Part shown: in pieces, positions 13,445 to 16,372 of the stretch
Layout of the letters: the number at the start of each line of letters is the position of its first letter
Position numbering within the stretch: position 1 is the stretch's first letter
Source of the DNA: Solirubrobacter sp035555675
GTDB lineage: Bacteria; Actinomycetota; Thermoleophilia; Solirubrobacterales; Solirubrobacteraceae
Length of the DNA stretch: 16,372 nucleotides
Assembly: GCA_035555675.1 (NCBI GenBank)
Contig: DATMGH010000128.1
Span: forward strand, 1 to 16,372
Direction of reading: 5' to 3'
Position numbers and translations under genes: made by a program
Notes under the pieces: model-generated
Seen by the model: the letters and a program-made list of their open reading frames with translations, nothing else
What the model was told of the DNA's origin: nothing
Databases searched by the model: none

Positions 13445-14641
13445 CTATGGCGGTTCGGGCAGGGGCAACGCGAGCACGAAGATCACCGCCGCGAGGATCA
13501 CGGCGACGAGCGCGATCACCAGCACGACGCCGCCGGTCAGCGGGCTCCAGACGACGAGCGCCAGCCCGGCGAGCCCGCCGACGATGCTCAGGAGCATCGT
13601 GCGGTTGCGGGCGATCCACGCGCGCCGCGGGCTCGTCGCCAGCGCGTTCCAGAACCGGCCCAGCGGCAGCCCGGCCAGGAACGTCAGCGCCGCCAGCACG
13701 ACCGCCGCGATCAGCACGATCTTCAGGCCGTGGCGCAGGAACGCGGCGACCGTGTCGAAGATGTCCGAGGCCGCGTCGCGCGGCAGCGCGCCGGAGCCGA
13801 GCGCGTCCAGGTACGCCGAGCGCGCGACCGCCAGCGCCGCCACCACGAGCAGCATCGCCAGCGCGATGCCGATCGCCGCGTGCAGCACGCCGCGCAGCCG
13901 CGGGCGCGAGAGCCAGATCGAGCCGGCCAGGCACAGCAGCGCGAGGATCGGCAGCAGCCACGAGAGCGCTTTCAGCAGCCGGATCCCGCGCTGGGCGGAC
14001 ACCAGCGCGTGGGACTGGACGAGCTCGATGCGGCCGTCGACGGTCGGCGGGATCGCGGCCGCCAGCCGGTACAGGCCGCGCTCCTGCAGCGCGGCCTTGA
14101 CGCGGTCGACCGCCGGCGAGAGGTCGAGGTACACCGTGTCCTGGTCGAGCGCCAGGCGGCCCGAGCGGCCGCCGGTGAGCAGCTCGACCAGGCGCGTGTG
14201 CGCGCGCCGATTCGCTTCCACCCAGAGCTGCTGGAAGCGGTCGGACGCGGTGAAGTCGTCGATGCGCGAGCGAATGAACGACTGCAGGCCGCGCTCGAGC
14301 GCCGGCGCGAGCACGTCCGCCCGGTCGGGCAGCGCCTCGCGGATCAGCGGCTGGAAGTTGATGTTCTTCTGGATCGCCGCGTCGAGCTTGTCCGCGACCG
14401 CCTTCTGGACCGCCGGCTCGGCGGCGATCGGAGTGACCGTCTGCACGTAGCGGTCGGTGTCCAGCAGCGTCACCCGCAGCCAGATCGCGACGACCGACAG
14501 CGCGGCGAGGCCGCACCCGAGCACCAGCAACAGCACCTTCGATCCGCGGCGCACGCGGGCACGGGTCAGGCCCTGGCGGCGCAGCGCCTCGTTCTCGGCT
14601 CGCAGCCGCGCCACCTCGGCCTGGAGGGCATCGTCGCTCAT
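13445..14641 (-). CDS. Multi-pass membrane protein with N-terminal leucine-zipper-like helix and large external domain
   Basis: A 398-aa protein. Residues 1-27 (DDALQAEVARLRAENEALRRQ) form a short zipper-like coiled coil in the cytoplasm. One membrane helix follows (KVLLLVLGCGLAALSVVAIWL, about 35-55). The external region of about 170 residues contains LLDTDRYVQTVTPIAAEPAVQKAVADKLDAAIQ. Three to five further helices lie between about residue 225 and the end. I recognise the 'LLDTDRYVQTVAPIA...PAVQ..VA' motif from uncharacterised actinobacterial membrane proteins; no function is established. The ATG lacks a clear Shine-Dalgarno sequence. Site 3 of the 19-bp palindrome lies 27 nt upstream, and the gene is divergent from the DUF7144-like gene, which has site 4. 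Confidence 0.82.
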   Translation of the reverse strand: MSDDALQAEVARLRAENEALRRQGLTRARVRRGSKVLLLVLGCGLAALSVVAIWLRVTLLDTDRYVQTVTPIAAEPAVQKAVADKLDAAIQKNINFQPLIREALPDRADVLAPALERGLQSFIRSRIDDFTASDRFQQLWVEANRRAHTRLVELLTGGRSGRLALDQDTVYLDLSPAVDRVKAALQERGLYRLAAAIPPTVDGRIELVQSHALVSAQRGIRLLKALSWLLPILALLCLAGSIWLSRPRLRGVLHAAIGIALAMLLVVAALAVARSAYLDALGSGALPRDAASDIFDTVAAFLRHGLKIVLIAAVVLAALTFLAGLPLGRFWNALATSPRRAWIARNRTMLLSIVGGLAGLALVVWSPLTGGVVLVIALVAVILAAVIFVLALPLPEPP

Positions 14642-14668
14642 CGATCCGGCACACTGTCAGACCCGGCC

Positions 14669-14687
14669 GGGTGATGCGTGCTCATCC
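14669..14687. promoter_or_regulatory. Putative operator, site 3 (GGGTGA-N7-TCATCC)
   Basis: A 19-bp palindrome with one mismatch, 27 nt upstream of the 398-aa membrane-protein ATG on the minus strand. It lies 24 bp (start to start) from site 4 in the same divergent control region. Confidence 0.55.
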
Positions 14688-14692
14688 GGCGG

Positions 14693-14711
14693 GAGTGATC
14701 CGTCCTCACCC
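14693..14711. promoter_or_regulatory. Putative operator, site 4 (GAGTGA-N7-TCACCC)
   Basis: A 19-bp palindrome with one mismatch, 22 nt upstream of the DUF7144-like ATG on the plus strand. Arm spacing is identical to the other three sites. Confidence 0.55.
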
Positions 14712-14733
14712 ACCCGCGCGCGACCGTGCCGAC

Positions 14734-15132
14734 ATGAGCGACTATCGAGCTTCCGCGGAGCGCGGCCAGAACTGGGCGGCGTTCGCCGCCGTGCTGTTCC
14801 TGATCCTCGGCATCTTCAACGTCGTCGACGGGATCGCGGCGCTGGCGGCCGACGATCACTTCCGGGCCGAGGAGCTGCTGTTCGGCGACCTGACGCTGTG
14901 GGGCGTGCTGTTCCTGATCGTGGGGATCGTGCAGCTGCTGACGTCGTATCTGATCTTCCAGGGCAGCGCGGCCGGTGCGCTGCTCGGCGTCACGCTGGCG
15001 TCGCTGAACGCGGTGCTCGCACTGCTGGCGATCGGCGCGTATCCGATCTGGGCGATCATCATCCTCGTGCTCGACGGGGTGGTGATCTACGCCCTCACGG
15101 TCTACGGAGACGCCCTCCGCAGCCCACGCTGA
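14734..15132 (+). CDS. DUF7144-like small integral membrane protein
   Basis: A 132-aa protein with four hydrophobic helices: WAAFAAVLFLILGIFNVVDGIAAL; LWGVLFLIVGIVQLLTSYLIF; AAGALLGVTLASLNAVLALLAIG; and PIWAIIILVLDGVVIYALTVYG. The G-x-x-N-x-x-x-G-I-A-A-L start and the P-x-W-A-I-I-I-x-x-L-D-x-x-V-I-Y-A-L end match a small actinobacterial membrane family (DUF7144) of unknown function. The ATG giving MSDYRASAERGQNWA is typical, though no Shine-Dalgarno sequence is seen. It carries operator-like site 4 and shares a divergent control region with the 398-aa membrane protein. Its stop lies inside what appears to be the true coding region of the next gene, in another frame. Confidence 0.85.
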   Translation: MSDYRASAERGQNWAAFAAVLFLILGIFNVVDGIAALAADDHFRAEELLFGDLTLWGVLFLIVGIVQLLTSYLIFQGSAAGALLGVTLASLNAVLALLAIGAYPIWAIIILVLDGVVIYALTVYGDALRSPR

Positions 15133-15280
15133 GTCGCTCGGCGACCGGCTCGAGCACGCGATCGAGGCCCGCACCGACGTCGGTGCGGAGATCGAGCACG
15201 CCGAGCCGCGCCGCCGCCTGCGACGCACGATCTTCTGGCTCGCGATCACCGGCGTCTCGCTCTATCTCGTCTTCCCGTCG

Positions 15281-16228
15281 GTGATCGAGGTGCTGGGGTC
15301 CTGGAAGGAGATCCGGCGCTTCTCGGCCGTCGCGCTGGTCGTCATGGCCGGGCTGCAGCTCGCGTCGCTCGTCTGCCTGTGGGCGCTGCAGCGGCTCGCG
15401 CTGCGCGCGCGGCGGTGGCGGCCCGTGGTCACGTCGCAGCTGGCCGGCAACGCGCTGGCCAAGGTCGCGCCCGGCGGGGGCGCGTTGGGCGCCGCGCTGC
15501 AGTACCGGATGCTGGTCCAGGCCGGGCTGCCGCCGGCCGCGACCGTGGCCGCGCTGACGGCGGTCAACCTGCTCGTGTTCGCGGTCGTGCTGGCGCTCCC
15601 GGTGCTCGCGATCCCGGCGCTGCTGCGCGGGTCGGTCGACCGGTCGCTGCTGGAGACCGCGATCGCCGGCCTGGTGATCTTCGGCGTCGCGAGCGGGCTC
15701 GGGGCGGTGCTGCTCTCGACCGACCGGCCGCTGGCGTGGATCGGGCGCGTCGTGCAGCGCGTGCGCAACCGGCTGCGTCGGAGCGCCGAGCCGCTGCAGC
15801 GGCTGCCGGAGCGGCTGCTGCGCGAGCGCGACCGGATCCTGCACACGCTCGGCCCGCGCTGGAAGCGCGCGCTGGTGGCGACCGTCGGGCGCTGGACGTT
15901 CGACTACCTGACGCTGCTGGCCGCGCTGGCGGCGATCGGCTCGCACGCGCGGCCGGGGCTCGTCCTGCTCGCGTTCTGCGGCGCGCAGGTGCTGGCGCAG
16001 ATCCCGGTCACGCCCGGGGGGCTCGGGTTCGTGGAAGCGGGGCTGACCGCGATGCTCGCGCTCGCCGGCGTGAGCGCGGGGGACGCGGTGCTGGCCACGT
16101 TCGCCTACCGCCTGTTCTCGTATTGGCTGCCGCTGCCGCTCGGCCTCGCCGCGTTCGCGTTCCATTCCGCCGCCCCCTCCCCGCCCCACCCGCGCCCGGG
16201 CCCGGGCCCGGGCCCGGGCGACACCTGA
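15281..16228 (+). CDS. Lysylphosphatidylglycerol synthase TM/YbhN-like (flippase-type) membrane protein
   Basis: At least 315 aa, with about seven membrane helices and family motifs: SQLAGNALAKVAPGGGALGAALQYRMLVQAGLPP, the N-x-x-x-x-P-G-G-x-G signature near residue 55; then VTPGGLGFVEAGLTAMLALAGVSAGDAVLATFAYRLFSYWLPLPLG near the end. Related domains occur in MprF, YbhN and putative glycolipid flippases. The GTG given here is the first canonical start, but the frame is open and clearly coding upstream: the first helix IFWLAITGVSLYLVFPS and an acidic stretch ESLGDRLEHAIEARTDVGAEIEHAE lie before it. No ATG, GTG or TTG occurs between the TGA at 15083 and this GTG. The C-terminus is a Pro-Gly run encoded by a CCCGGG tandem repeat. 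Confidence 0.82.
   Translation: MIEVLGSWKEIRRFSAVALVVMAGLQLASLVCLWALQRLALRARRWRPVVTSQLAGNALAKVAPGGGALGAALQYRMLVQAGLPPAATVAALTAVNLLVFAVVLALPVLAIPALLRGSVDRSLLETAIAGLVIFGVASGLGAVLLSTDRPLAWIGRVVQRVRNRLRRSAEPLQRLPERLLRERDRILHTLGPRWKRALVATVGRWTFDYLTLLAALAAIGSHARPGLVLLAFCGAQVLAQIPVTPGGLGFVEAGLTAMLALAGVSAGDAVLATFAYRLFSYWLPLPLGLAAFAFHSAAPSPPHPRPGPGPGPGDT
16195..16218 (+). repeat. (CCCGGG)x4 hexanucleotide tandem repeat
   Basis: Four perfect copies of the self-complementary hexamer CCCGGG lie at the 3' end of the flippase-like gene and encode alternating Pro-Gly. Copy-number change by slippage would stay in frame, lengthening or shortening the C-terminus by two residues per unit. Confidence 0.9.
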
Positions 16229-16372
16229 CGCACCGAGTGGTCACTTTCCGGCCGCATCCGCCAGTACGCGACCACTCGCCGCGTCACGGGCGCGGGCGCC
16301 GCGGTCGCGCCGGCGAACGGCGGCAATAAGGGGGGAGGCGCCGCGGCGCGACGGCGCGGGACGAGCGGCAAC
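16229..16372. other. Terminal intergenic stretch with a 9-bp inverted repeat
   Basis: No supported gene was found. CGAGTGGTC (16234-16242) and GACCACTCG (16270-16278) form a perfect 9-bp inverted repeat with 27 nt between. It could be the terminator of the flippase-like gene or an operator for a gene beyond the window. A purine run, GGGGGGAGG, near 16330 has no start codon close behind it. Confidence 0.4.

Noticed and set aside
13428..13446. A fifth copy of the 19-bp palindrome
   Set aside because: Only the GGGTGA half matches. The other half is CGGCCT, and the sequence is part of a terminator-like hairpin. It is mentioned only for its 24-bp spacing.
16105..16371. Minus-strand 88-codon open frame at the right edge
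   Set aside because: It is largely the complement of the flippase 3' end and its CCCGGG repeat, with no recognisable protein features.
1..16372. CRISPR array, rRNA, prophage or toxin-antitoxin system
   Set aside because: No regularly spaced repeats, rRNA sequence, phage structural genes or toxin-antitoxin pairs were found on either strand.

Overview
The window is very GC-rich. Its genes have strongly GC-biased third codon positions and several GTG starts. The gene set is DsbA-VKOR, SulP, DUF1269, SHOCT, DUF7144-like, an actinobacterial-type 773-aa arylsulfatase and a TetR/SDR pair. I infer an actinobacterium, most likely of the Thermoleophilia/Solirubrobacterales type. That placement rests on recognising families, not on a search.

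Layout. (1) 1-904 is a mobile-element graveyard: the 3' end of an IS982-type transposase, then the C-terminal part of an IS110-family transposase with its non-coding right end. (2) 901-2841 (minus) holds a TauE/SafE-type exporter and a secreted beta-propeller-like protein. (3) 2973-4758 (plus) holds a small four-helix membrane protein, a membrane-anchored DsbA-like thiol oxidoreductase and a VKOR-family protein that overlaps it by 4 bp. The last two form an oxidative protein-folding pair. (4) 4724-5370 is a decayed divergent TetR/SDR locus in which both genes were shortened by deletions. (5) 5382-8241 holds a cysteine hydrolase, a small membrane protein converging on it, an FMN-dependent alpha-hydroxy-acid dehydrogenase divergent from the latter, a possible tiny ORF and a VOC-family protein. 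(6) 8253-10592 (minus) is an operon DUF1269 -> SulP/STAS -> LapA-like, divergent from a large arylsulfatase (10703-13024). A perfect 14-bp hairpin closes the sulfatase gene. (7) 13069-15132 holds an SHOCT protein and a 398-aa membrane protein (minus) and a DUF7144-like membrane protein (plus). (8) 15281-16228 is a YbhN/flippase-like membrane protein whose true start is unclear.

The most interesting signals are regulatory. A 19-bp palindrome, GGGTGA-N7-TCACCC, occurs at four places: midway between the DUF1269 operon and the sulfatase, and 22-27 nt upstream of the SHOCT, 398-aa membrane and DUF7144 genes. This suggests a local, undescribed regulon of envelope/stress-type genes with sulfate-ester metabolism. 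Separately, one CATTATG sequence at 6302-6308 reads as a -10 element on both strands, with a GTG exactly 7 nt downstream in each direction: a mirror-symmetric promoter for two leaderless genes. Two further genes also look leaderless. No CRISPR array, rRNA or tRNA was seen.
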